This document shows, in pieces, positions 53,371 to 59,601 of a stretch of 64,000 nucleotides of DNA (the first letter of the stretch is position 1; each line of letters opens with the position of its first letter). The stretch comes from an uncultured Eubacterium sp. GTDB taxonomy: Bacteria > Bacillota > Clostridia > Lachnospirales > Lachnospiraceae. The DNA lies in the NCBI GenBank assembly GCA_910589595.1, contig CAJUTM010000010.1, positions 1 through 64,000 on the forward strand, written 5' to 3'. Made by a program: the position numbers and the translations under genes. Under the pieces are notes generated by a model. The model was not told the origin of the DNA. It saw nothing but the letters and a program-made list of their open reading frames with translations, and made no database searches.

Positions 53371-54024
53371 TTAGAATTCCCTTCTCTTCATAATCTTACC
53401 ACTTATGGCGCAGGAAACAAGAACTATCGCGGCTGAGACAACAAAAATAAGCAGCTCTGTCACTCCACGCCACAACGCAGACAGTGAAGTAAACATTTTC
53501 TCCCAGTCAATCCCCAAGGCGTCACAAGCTTTTGAAACCGCATATCCGATTAGAAACAGGAACCCCAATGCTATTAAAAAAACAAATTTTCCCCTGTCTG
53601 CACCAAACTTAAACTGAAACGGAAATACGACGGCCGCCATTACAAGAAAGAAGGGAATCACCAAAATAATACCAGAATAAAATTCCATCTCCGGAAACCT
53701 GCCCTCACTTATTACTTTCGACGTGCCTGACATGAGAACAGCTATGAACCACGTGCCGATGTTACACAGAACGGCGAATAAGTACTTTTCTCTGACAAAT
53801 GCTTCCCTCATTACGGGAAGTGTCAGCAGAAACGGGTATCCGTTTTCGCTTTCATCATAGATTACACTGCTTATGGCAAAAAAGGAACAGAGCGATGTCA
53901 TATATCCAATGGCAAATGCCTCGCCTATTTGAAAATTAAGCACAACCGCCGCAACTAACATAAAAAGCAAAAAATATTTTTGCTGTAGTAATAATCGAAA
54001 ATCTTTGATTAGCAATCCTTTCAT
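53371..54024 (-). CDS. ABC-2 type transporter permease
   Basis: 217 aa with six hydrophobic segments, starting MKGLLIKDFRLLLQQKYFLL, the usual opening of ABC-2 permeases in GntR-ABC modules; YDESENGYPFLLTLPVMR is the conserved first-loop motif. Forms an exporter with the ATPase gene just upstream, with which it overlaps by four bases. The substrate may be an antimicrobial or a lipid; unknown. Confidence 0.85.
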   Translation of the reverse strand: MKGLLIKDFRLLLQQKYFLLFMLVAAVVLNFQIGEAFAIGYMTSLCSFFAISSVIYDESENGYPFLLTLPVMREAFVREKYLFAVLCNIGTWFIAVLMSGTSKVISEGRFPEMEFYSGIILVIPFFLVMAAVVFPFQFKFGADRGKFVFLIALGFLFLIGYAVSKACDALGIDWEKMFTSLSALWRGVTELLIFVVSAAIVLVSCAISGKIMKRREF

Positions 54025-54872
54025 AATTCTCTTCCCCCAATCATAAGTATCATCAAATCATCCATATTTCCTTTTTCAACGACAATCTCCGGATAATTTT
54101 CCAGATAAAATTGTTTCTCATCAGTCAGACACCGATATCCGTAAGTCTCTTTCTCATATTTCTTTATATATCGCTTGTCAAGCTGCTCAAACTGCTGCGG
54201 ACTGATTTTCAACAGCGCATAATTGTCAAGAAGACGGTCGGTCTCCTCATGCATCACAATACTGCCCTCGTTTATCATGTAAAAATCATCACAAAATCCC
54301 TCTAAATCCGATGAGATATGAGAGCTGATGAGAATCGTACGCCTCTCGTCCTCTTCCATATAGGCGCGCAGCAACCCGAGTACTTCTTCACGGGCGATAA
54401 CGTCCAGCCCCACAGTCGGCTCATCCAAAATCAGCAAATCGGCCTCATGGCTCAGCGCAATGAGAATTTTTAATTTTGCTTTCATTCCGGTTGAAAAATC
54501 TTTGAGCTTCTTGTTCAGCGGCAGCTCAGATTTTTTACACTGCTCCGTAAATTGCTGCAAATGGAACTTCTTATACATCGCCTTTAAAATATGAGTGATA
54601 TCGCGAACTGTCAGGTAGGAGCTAAATCCGGAGTCCGATAACACCACTCCCAAGCGCTCCCTGTCGGCAGGCAAAAGCGAGGAAACCTCCTTGCCAAATA
54701 TTTCTATCGAACCGCCGTCCGGACGGATGAGATTGAGCACCGCCTTAAAAGTCGTACTCTTTCCCGCCCCATTGCGGCCAATCAGTCCGGTAACACAGCC
54801 GCTTCTGACCTCCATACTGCAATTCAGCGTAAAATCATCATAACTCTTTCTTAGATTTTCTATTTTCAGCAT
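54021..54872 (-). CDS. ABC transporter ATP-binding protein
   Basis: 283 aa. Walker A GLIGRNGAGKSTTFK, Q-loop region GVVLSDSGFSSYL, signature LKDFSTGMKAKLKI (STGMK, a variant common in this type), Walker B ADLLILDEPTVGLD, and the switch His in ILISSHISSDLE. ATG at 54872 with GGAGG upstream; the longer frame to 54905 is not needed. Partner of the permease. The gene order GntR-ATPase-permease is the YtrA-like layout seen in drug or cell-wall stress exporters. Confidence 0.92.
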   Translation of the reverse strand: MLKIENLRKSYDDFTLNCSMEVRSGCVTGLIGRNGAGKSTTFKAVLNLIRPDGGSIEIFGKEVSSLLPADRERLGVVLSDSGFSSYLTVRDITHILKAMYKKFHLQQFTEQCKKSELPLNKKLKDFSTGMKAKLKILIALSHEADLLILDEPTVGLDVIAREEVLGLLRAYMEEDERRTILISSHISSDLEGFCDDFYMINEGSIVMHEETDRLLDNYALLKISPQQFEQLDKRYIKKYEKETYGYRCLTDEKQFYLENYPEIVVEKGNMDDLMILMIGGREL

Positions 54873-54911
54873 ACTTATCCTCCATTCCCAATCACAGTAA
54901 AACACCGTTGT

Positions 54912-55283
54912 TCATTCACTCATAAGGATTTCAAACAGGCCGCGGATTTCTTTCTCCGTCAGACCGCACCGCTTCGCCTTGGCAATCGCCTGCTCCAAAT
55001 CCTTTTCAATTTCTTTCTGCCACTCTTCTTTCATCCTCTCGGGATTGGCGGCAGCTACGAACGTTCCCTTTCCATGAACGGTCACGGTAAAGCCCTCCTG
55101 CTCCAGATTATCATAAGCTTTTTTAACTGTAAGAGCACTGATTTTTAACTCCTTAGACAGTGCTCTCACAGAGGGGAGCATTGTATCCTCCACCAATTCA
55201 CCGCTCACAATAGCAACCTTAATCTGCTCCATAATCTGCTCATAAATGGGCACCATGGATGTATTGTTTATAATAATATGCAT
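54912..55283 (-). CDS. GntR-family regulator, YtrA subfamily
   Basis: 123 aa, the short YtrA type. Winged helix with PIYEQIMEQIKVAIVSGEL, LPSVRALSKELKISALTVKKAYDNLEQEGF and VHGKGTFVA, then a small dimerisation tail. It should repress its own operon and be released by a stress signal. A palindromic operator overlaps its promoter (55333-55385). It starts the GntR-ABC operon. Confidence 0.92.
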   Translation of the reverse strand: MHIIINNTSMVPIYEQIMEQIKVAIVSGELVEDTMLPSVRALSKELKISALTVKKAYDNLEQEGFTVTVHGKGTFVAAANPERMKEEWQKEIEKDLEQAIAKAKRCGLTEKEIRGLFEILMSE

Positions 55284-55332
55284 ATTGTCTGTCCCCTAAT
55301 TCTTATAGTAAAGAGCGCGCTTTCTCTTTCTG

Positions 55333-55385
55333 TATAACAGTATATAACAGATAAGAACAGTTGTCAACTGTTTTATACTGTTATA
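55333..55385 (-). promoter_or_regulatory. Promoter with palindromic operator of the GntR-ABC operon
   Basis: On the minus strand this is TTGACA (55367-55362), 17 bases, TATACT (55344-55339). Nested palindromes cover it: TATAACAGTATA (55333-55344) with TATACTGTTATA (55374-55385), and AACAGTTGTCAACTGTT (55356-55372). This is the expected place for the GntR-type repressor to bind. Confidence 0.8.
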
Positions 55386-55410
55386 TTTGTCATTGCCAAA
55401 TAAAAACATA

Positions 55411-55439
55411 TTGAAAAAACAATCAATTGCCAATATAAT
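55411..55439 (+). promoter_or_regulatory. Promoter of the GNAT toxin-antitoxin-like pair
   Basis: TTGAAA (55411-55416), a 17-base spacer, then TATAAT (55434-55439). Confidence 0.7.
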
Positions 55440-55496
55440 ATAAGTAAAGAATATTGTAATTTTGTATGAGCCATACTTTAGAGGGAGGTGTTAGAA

Positions 55497-55691
55497 ATGG
55501 CAACTTCAAGTATTACTAAAAATTTTATCGTTTCTGGTGAAGAGCAAGTAGAGATGTTTGCTAATGCCATTGAAGAGTCCTATCAGGAGTCGCTTCACAG
55601 AGTTCCGACACCTGATATGCGGATAACACATTTACGTGGCTCAGAGGAAGTAAAGAAATTTATGGCAAAAAGGAAGAAAACAAATGCTTAA
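55497..55691 (+). CDS. Small partner (possible antitoxin) of the GNAT protein
   Basis: 64 aa. MATSSITKNFIVSGEEQVEM resembles a beta-strand plus helix start as in ribbon-helix-helix antitoxins, followed by helical EMFANAIEESYQESLHR and a basic C-terminus (KKFMAKRKK). GGGAGG lies before the ATG. Its end overlaps the GNAT gene by eight bases, the standard coupling of type II modules. Proteins of this type are found in front of GNAT genes in many Firmicutes; an antitoxin role is inferred from size and context. Confidence 0.65.
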   Translation: MATSSITKNFIVSGEEQVEMFANAIEESYQESLHRVPTPDMRITHLRGSEEVKKFMAKRKKTNA

Positions 55692-56292
55692 CGATGTTAC
55701 GGTCTTTAACATTCGTGAATATTTGTCAGCTAAAGACGATAAAGAACTCGGAGAGGAAGAATTACTTGGACTCCTCTCCGAGTTTTCATGTAGCAGAAAC
55801 ATGGATGTAGAAAGATTTCTAAAAGAACAGTCTGTAGAATTTACTAAAAAAAATCAGTCTGTAACTTATCTTGTATTTGCAAATAAAGATGTGGCTTTAG
55901 TAGGGTATTTTACAATTACAATCAAACCTATTACTGTAAATACCTGTAGTTTCAGCAATACGATGAAGCGCAAAATTGCAAGAGTGAGCGAATTGGACAA
56001 AGCAAATGATACATACACACTTTCGGCATATTTGATAGCACAATTGGGTAAGAATTTTTCCAGTAACATGGGAGAAAAGATTACCGGAAAACAGCTTTTG
56101 CAGGCAGCAATAGATACCATTAAAGAGTTACAGTATATGGCGGGTGGTATGGTTGCTTTCTTAGAAGCCGATGATAACGAAAAGCTGATTGAATTTTACG
56201 AACAAAATGGATTTAAACGTTTTGCAACCAAAGAAGTTCAGGCTGGAACTGAAAACGCACATACGTTGATTCAATTTTTAAAAGTATTGTAA
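55684..56292 (+). CDS. GNAT-family acetyltransferase, possible type II toxin
   Basis: 202 aa. The C-terminal half has the GNAT core, with AYLIAQLGKNFSSNM (strand 4 region before the acetyl-CoA loop) and GGMVAFLEADDNEKLIEFYEQNGFKRF, the last motif (FYEQNGF) being the most typical. GNAT toxins of the TacT/AtaT kind acetylate aminoacyl-tRNA; the small overlapping upstream gene supports such a module. The length is somewhat above the 160-175 aa of classical TacT, so an ordinary acetyltransferase remains possible. Confidence 0.7.
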   Translation: MLNDVTVFNIREYLSAKDDKELGEEELLGLLSEFSCSRNMDVERFLKEQSVEFTKKNQSVTYLVFANKDVALVGYFTITIKPITVNTCSFSNTMKRKIARVSELDKANDTYTLSAYLIAQLGKNFSSNMGEKITGKQLLQAAIDTIKELQYMAGGMVAFLEADDNEKLIEFYEQNGFKRFATKEVQAGTENAHTLIQFLKVL

Positions 56293-56408
56293 AAAGAGGA
56301 ATTGAATGCTGATGAACTCATGACATATAAAAACATAAACCTGCTGAACCAATTTATCCGACAGATATTATGTTAGTGGTAAAACTGAACCCCCTTTTGA
56401 TGTTTTCC

Positions 56409-56440
56409 TTTAAGAAAAAATTTTTCATATTTTTCTTAAA
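56409..56440. repeat. AT-rich inverted repeat after the GNAT gene
   Basis: TTTAAGAAAAA (56409-56419) and TTTTTCTTAAA (56430-56440) are perfect complements. It may be a weak terminator, but no T-run follows. The gap 56293-56645 shows no convincing gene; a 61-codon minus-strand frame at 56425-56610 lacks a ribosome site. Confidence 0.4.
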
Positions 56441-56645
56441 CCAGTATGTCTCTTACATTTATGAAAATTATAAACAGGAAAGTAGAAGAAATCAACCATA
56501 GTCTGTATAGGGGATATTGCGAAATCTTGAGTTTTCCCATTTTTCAAACTGAAAACACTTTTGTCTCTAATCCACACTTTTTTGATGTGCCATAAAAAAT
56601 CTGATACCACACCGCAAAAAAATACAAAGATATCGGATAATATGC

Positions 56646-56651
56646 TATAAT
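56646..56651 (+). promoter_or_regulatory. Extended -10 promoter of the type I toxin mRNA
   Basis: ATATGC then TATAAT (56646-56651), an extended -10 with TGC. The same ATATGCTATAAT string is used by the opposing antisense promoter. Confidence 0.65.
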
Positions 56652-56696
56652 CTATGTGTTGCTCACCGACACCCGCAACAGGGAGGAGGTGTTTGC

Positions 56697-56795
56697 ATGG
56701 AAGTTGTGATTTCTTTTTTAGTTACTGTTTTGGCTAGTGTAGCCTGCCACTACATCATCAAATGGTTAGACAGTGACGATAAGAGCAACAACTAA
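56697..56795 (+). CDS. Small hydrophobic peptide, putative type I toxin
   Basis: 32 aa: one membrane helix (residues 2-22, EVVISFLVTVLASVACHYII) followed by a charged tail (KWLDSDDKSNN). This is the build of Fst/Ldr-type membrane toxins and of similar peptides often annotated as putative holin-like toxins in Clostridia. Very strong ribosome site GGGAGGAGG seven bases before the ATG. An antisense RNA is encoded opposite its 3' side, with repeats that pair with its start region (56695-56718). Over-expression would be expected to harm the membrane; this is by analogy. Confidence 0.8.
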   Translation: MEVVISFLVTVLASVACHYIIKWLDSDDKSNN

Positions 56796-56821
56796 CCTAG
56801 TGGTTGCTTTGCCACTATAAA

Positions 56822-56906
56822 AGAAAAGAAGAAGCCCCAAACTGTGCTGCAACACGGTTTGGGGCTTCGATTTTTGTCCGCATGGACTTGTGATTTCTTT
56901 TTGCCT
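56822..56906 (-). ncRNA. Antisense antitoxin RNA (RNAII-like)
   Basis: Predicted transcript of about 85 nt on the minus strand, from about 56906 to the shared terminator. Its 5' part (56902-56880) is complementary to the toxin translation start; its 3' part is the terminator hairpin, complementary to that of the toxin mRNA. This two-site pairing is how RNAII blocks Fst synthesis in the pAD1 par locus. Ends are predicted from the promoter and terminator. Confidence 0.75.
56831..56868. terminator. Bidirectional terminator shared by toxin mRNA and antisense RNA
   Basis: GAAGCCCCAAAC and GTTTGGGGCTTC form a long hairpin (inner GTG/CAC pairs too). T-runs follow on both strands (CGATTTTTG on plus, CTTCTTTTCTTTT on minus). 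Confidence 0.9.
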
Positions 56907-56912
56907 ATTGGC

Positions 56913-56941
56913 ATTATAGCATATGCAAATTTTAATTACAA
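56913..56941 (-). promoter_or_regulatory. Promoter of the antisense antitoxin RNA
   Basis: On the minus strand this is TTGTAA, a 17-base spacer ending in ATATGC, then TATAAT (56918-56913). It is a better promoter than that of the toxin, as expected for an unstable antitoxin RNA in excess. Confidence 0.75.
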
Positions 56942-57064
56942 GATACATTTTTTCAACAAAAAATTATATCCCTACACCTCAATCCCCCTGAATATTCTAA
57001 CCTTTCTTGGAAAAACTAACCCTATTCCCGACAAACTAACAGTTTTTGCGAAAGGAGAATCGTG

Positions 57065-58039
57065 ATGTGTACTGCTGCCACTTACAAGACAAAAGATTTC
57101 TATTTTGGGCGAACGTTAGATTATGACTTCTCTTATGGGCACGAAATCGCCATAACTCCAAGAAATTATTCTTTTGATTTTCGTGACAAAGGAAAACAGA
57201 AAGCTCATTATGCCATGATTGGCATGGCGTATGTATGCGATAATTACCCTTTGTATTATGACGCCGTAAACGAAAAGGGCTTGGGAGTGGCCGGATTAAA
57301 TTTTGTCGGCAATGCCGTTTATCGTGAGAAAAAAGAAGGCAAAGACAACATTGCCACGTTTGAGCTTATTCCGTGGCTGTTAAGCCGCTGTGCCACCGTC
57401 AGAGAGGCAAGGCAGGAGCTCTCCAATATAAACATCTGGAACATTTCCTTTCGCGCTTCTTTACCGCCCGCCCAGCTTCACTGGATAATTGCAGACAGCA
57501 GGGGAGCAATTACTGTCGAAGCGGTCAAAGAGGGCATTCGCATATATGATAATCCGGTGGGCATTTTAACAAACAATCCGCCGTTTGATATGCAGATGTT
57601 TTCCCTCAATAATTTCCGCCACCTTTCCGCAAAAAATCTGCCTGACACTTTTTCCGCCACATTGGACTTAAAAGAATACAGCCGCGGGATGGGCGCTATC
57701 GGCCTGCCGGGGGATGTCTCTTCCCAGTCCCGTTTCATACGGGCCGCCTTTGTAAAACTAAATTCCATTTCCGGTGAAAGCGAACAGGAGAGCGTCAATC
57801 AGTTCTTCCATATTCTTAATTCCGTGGAACAACAGCGGGGCTGCTGCGAGACTGAGCCGGACAAATACGAAATTACCCTCTACACTTCGTGTTGTAACGC
57901 AGAAAAGGGAATTTATTATTATACTACTTATGACAATCATCAAATTAGCGCCGTCGATATGCACAAAGAGAATTTGGATGCCGGGGAGCTCGTGCGCTAT
58001 CCGCTGTCGGAGGGAGAACGGATACGGTTTGTGAATTAA
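57065..58039 (+). CDS. bsh: Bile salt hydrolase (choloylglycine hydrolase family)
   Basis: 324 aa N-terminal nucleophile hydrolase. MCTAATYKTKDFYFGRTLDYDFSYG shows Cys2 (nucleophile after Met removal), Arg and Asp of the active site; later NEKGLGVAGLNF, LTNNPPFDMQMF (catalytic Asn) and GLPGDVSSQSRFIRAAF (catalytic Arg). The overall sequence is much closer to bile salt hydrolases than to penicillin V acylases. It cuts glycine or taurine from conjugated bile acids, which points to an intestinal habitat. ATG at 57065 after AAAGGAG; the GTG three bases earlier would displace the essential Cys. It is convergent with the repeat RNA of the agr system. Confidence 0.93.
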   Translation: MCTAATYKTKDFYFGRTLDYDFSYGHEIAITPRNYSFDFRDKGKQKAHYAMIGMAYVCDNYPLYYDAVNEKGLGVAGLNFVGNAVYREKKEGKDNIATFELIPWLLSRCATVREARQELSNINIWNISFRASLPPAQLHWIIADSRGAITVEAVKEGIRIYDNPVGILTNNPPFDMQMFSLNNFRHLSAKNLPDTFSATLDLKEYSRGMGAIGLPGDVSSQSRFIRAAFVKLNSISGESEQESVNQFFHILNSVEQQRGCCETEPDKYEITLYTSCCNAEKGIYYYTTYDNHQISAVDMHKENLDAGELVRYPLSEGERIRFVN

Positions 58040-58069
58040 TATTTTATCAATGAGCTTTCCCCTAACCGA

Positions 58070-58100
58070 AAACCGGAGCCGCCTTACGCTGCTCCGGTTT
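58070..58100. terminator. Terminator shared by bsh and the agr-linked repeat RNA
   Basis: AAACCGGAGC (58070-58079) pairs perfectly with GCTCCGGTTT (58091-58100). Short T-runs occur on both sides. Confidence 0.8.
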
Positions 58101-58382
58101 CCTTTTCTTCTTTATGTACCTTATTTTTTTATCCTCTGCGCTTCCATCTTTTCTCTTCTGTGCCCATTCGCATTATCCCCTGTATTTCTGCCTTTTCTCT
58201 TCTGCACCTCATTTACATTATCTTCTGCACTTCGTTTTTTTCTCTTTGGCAATTAAACTGCATTTTCTTTTGTACTTAACCCTGTCATCTTTTGTAACGC
58301 AGCAATTTTCTCTCTTGTATTTTCTCCTGCCCTCTTTTGTGTTCTGGTTATGTATCTTTCGTATCCCATTCTCTTTTGTCCG
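58101..58382 (-). repeat. About 13 degenerate tandem repeats of 22 nt
   Basis: Read on the minus strand, units begin with RCARAAGAKAAAA (consensus of the conserved half) followed by 8-10 variable bases. Unit 5' ends lie at 58379, 58362, 58340, 58318, 58295, 58273, 58249, 58228, 58205, 58183, 58161, 58139 and 58117. Spacings are 17, 22, 22, 23, 22, 24, 21, 23, 22, 22, 22 and 22. Examples: ACAAAAGAGAATG, ACAAAAGAAAATG, GCAGAAGAGAAAAG, ACAGAAGAGAAAAG. The period is not a multiple of three and the units are not palindromic. Confidence 0.85.
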
Positions 58383-58406
58383 CTGAGTTGGAACAAAGAA
58401 AATGAT
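58101..58406 (-). ncRNA. Candidate agr-controlled repetitive RNA
   Basis: The minus-strand transcript from the LytTR-type promoter (start near 58406) to the terminator at 58100-58070 would be about 330 nt. It contains no convincing gene; short frames exist (e.g. a 38-codon one from the ATG near 58369) but lack ribosome sites. The RNA is purine-rich and almost wholly made of a 22-nt tandem repeat. Position, promoter type and lack of coding suggest a regulatory RNA like RNAIII in role, not in sequence. The existence of the transcript is a prediction. Confidence 0.6.
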
Positions 58407-58412
58407 GGAATT

Positions 58413-58475
58413 AATATAACACAATCTGACAAAAAAATGTGAAATTTGCGACAGACACATACTTTTTTGCGACAG
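58413..58475 (-). promoter_or_regulatory. LytTR-type promoter in front of the repeat RNA
   Basis: Two CTGTCGCAAA direct repeats on the minus strand (at 58475 and 58454) lie 21 bases apart. The -10 box TATATT (58418-58413) starts 36 bases after the start of the nearer one. The segment 58431-58489 is an exact 59-bp copy of 59545-59603 in front of agrD. Confidence 0.75.
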
Positions 58476-58489
58476 AAAGTGATTTTTTT

Positions 58490-59209
58490 CTATTCTCCTA
58501 AATAATCAAGCTCATGTAAGCGGTACTTGAATCGGTTCACATATTCCCTGCCGACGGGAATCATCGTGCCGTCCTGAAATGTAAGCGCCCGATTCTTATA
58601 TCTGTATACATAATACAAATTGACAATAAAAAATCTGTGACACCGGAAGAGGGCGTGGCTGTCATATTTTTTTTCTATTTCATCCAACGTGCCGTTAAGC
58701 GTGAAGCTCTCCCCTGCCAATGTATGAACGCATATATTTTCGTCCGTGGATTCAAGGTACGAAACATCTTTCAGCAAAACCGTCTTTTTCTCGTCATTGA
58801 CGATACCGTTTAACTCTCTTTTTTTCTCGTGCAAAATATGACAGGCTTTATGCAAATCTGTCTCAATTTGCTCCTGTTTGAGCGGCTTTATGCGGAAATT
58901 AATGGGCTGCAGGTCAAAAAGCGGCATTTCCAGTTCCTGTCTGTCGCAAATAAAATCAATCAGACCACCTCCCAGCTCTGTGTAATTTCGCAATTCTTTG
59001 GCAATATCCCGCTCGTTCTTCTGCGGTGATTCAATATCCAGAAAAATAATATCAAAATAAGGCTTTTCTGCCAGACATTGTAAAAACTGCTCCACACTAA
59101 AAAACGTGTTTAACTGTAACGGAAGATTTTCCTTTCGGAAATACCAGTCTATCCATCCCTCCAACTGCCTGCACAGGCTTCTGTTTTCATCACAAACTGC
59201 AATCTTCAT
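58490..59209 (-). CDS. LytTR response regulator 1 (AgrA-like)
   Basis: 239 aa. Receiver domain (MKIAVCDENRSLCRQLEGW, phospho-acceptor Asp in DIIFLDIESPQ) and C-terminal LytTR DNA-binding domain (LLKDVSYLESTDENICVHT, RCHRFFIVNLYYVYRYKNRAL). The acidic pocket reads CDEN instead of the usual CDDD, a possible change in phosphorylation behaviour. ATG at 59209 with GGAGG upstream. Follows agrD in one transcript and ends one base before the second LytTR box. A paralogue (60861-61586) lies on the other side of the kinase gene. Confidence 0.92.
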   Translation of the reverse strand: MKIAVCDENRSLCRQLEGWIDWYFRKENLPLQLNTFFSVEQFLQCLAEKPYFDIIFLDIESPQKNERDIAKELRNYTELGGGLIDFICDRQELEMPLFDLQPINFRIKPLKQEQIETDLHKACHILHEKKRELNGIVNDEKKTVLLKDVSYLESTDENICVHTLAGESFTLNGTLDEIEKKYDSHALFRCHRFFIVNLYYVYRYKNRALTFQDGTMIPVGREYVNRFKYRLHELDYLGE

Positions 59210-59289
59210 CCTTTTCCTCCTTTGGAACGGTTGCCTCATCTTATTCCCCGCCTGAAACAACATGTAAGGTAAAGTTTTCTCCTTTGTTG

Positions 59290-59322
59290 GGGGATACGGC
59301 GACGGTATGCCGCCATATCCCC
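59290..59322 (-). promoter_or_regulatory. Hairpin between agrD and response regulator 1
   Basis: GGGGATATGGCG (59322-59311) pairs with CGCCGTATCCCC (59301-59290), with a single mismatch. There is no T-run, so it may stabilise or process the agrD part of the mRNA, giving more peptide than regulator. Confidence 0.55.
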
Positions 59323-59334
59323 ACTCCGTTTCAA

Positions 59335-59478
59335 TTACTTGCGTCGAAGCATTTCAGCCCCTTCCGGTAATTCCGGCTGATGCATCCAGCAAAAGCAAAG
59401 TGAATTAACAGATGCAGCCGTTACAACCAGCGCCAGACTTGCCACAGCCGTTGCCATTTTGGTAATAAATGTTTTCAT
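59335..59478 (-). CDS. agrD: AgrD-type cyclic lactone autoinducer precursor
   Basis: 47 aa. N-terminal amphipathic leader (MKTFITKMATAVASLALVVT), then the signal core (NSLCFCWMHQ, Cys28 and Cys30) and an acidic/basic tail starting QPELPEG. This is the layout of cyclic lactone autoinducer precursors in Clostridia, where a Cys forms a thiolactone with the C-terminal residue of the core after AgrB cut. The HQPE(L)PEG tail is very typical. GGAGAG lies 9 bases before the ATG, and a LytTR-type promoter lies further upstream. The only agrB in the window is 10 kb away. Confidence 0.88.
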   Translation of the reverse strand: MKTFITKMATAVASLALVVTAASVNSLCFCWMHQPELPEGAEMLRRK

Positions 59479-59514
59479 TGTTCTGTACTCTCCTCTCTTT
59501 AGATTATCAAAAAA

Positions 59515-59546
59515 AATGACACATCTAATGTATCATTTTTTTCTAA
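59515..59546 (-). terminator. Palindrome: terminator of the kinase gene overlapping the agrD -10 box
   Basis: AATGATACAT-TAG-ATGTGTCATT on the minus strand with A-run before and T-run after. It is nearly the same palindrome as that at 49266-49301 in front of the agrB operon, and again the predicted -10 box (TACATT, 59532-59527) lies inside. Confidence 0.65.
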
Positions 59547-59589
59547 AAAAATGTGAAATTTGCGACAGACACATACTTTTTTGCGACAG
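59527..59589 (-). promoter_or_regulatory. LytTR-type promoter of agrD
   Basis: CTGTCGCAAA direct repeats on the minus strand at 59589 and 59568, 21 bases apart. The -10 box TACATT (59532-59527) starts 36 bases after the start of the nearer half-site. Same geometry as at 58413-58475 and 49284-49368. Confidence 0.78.
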
Positions 59590-59601
59590 AAAGTGATTTT
59601 T

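Larger units (their letters stand above)
56695..56902. repeat. Direct repeats DRa and DRb of the type I toxin locus
   Basis: GCATGGA(AG)TTGTGATTTCTTTTT at 56695-56718 (covering the toxin start codon and next seven codons) and GCATGGAC-TTGTGATTTCTTTTT at 56880-56902 differ only by one small insertion/substitution. The second copy lies in the 5' part of the antisense RNA, so that RNA carries the complement of the toxin start region. Confidence 0.85.

Noticed and set aside
56425..56610. 61-codon minus-strand frame
   Set aside because: No ribosome site, no known domain, and it begins in the gap before the toxin promoter; it could be a remnant but I cannot support it.
58101..58382. CRISPR array
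   Set aside because: The repeats are degenerate, only half of each 22-nt unit is conserved, there are no spacers of constant length beside a constant repeat, and there are no cas genes.
58218..58460. 80-codon minus-strand frame across the repeat array
   Set aside because: It begins inside the LytTR half-sites before the predicted transcription start, has no ribosome site, and the 22-nt period shifts frame in each unit.
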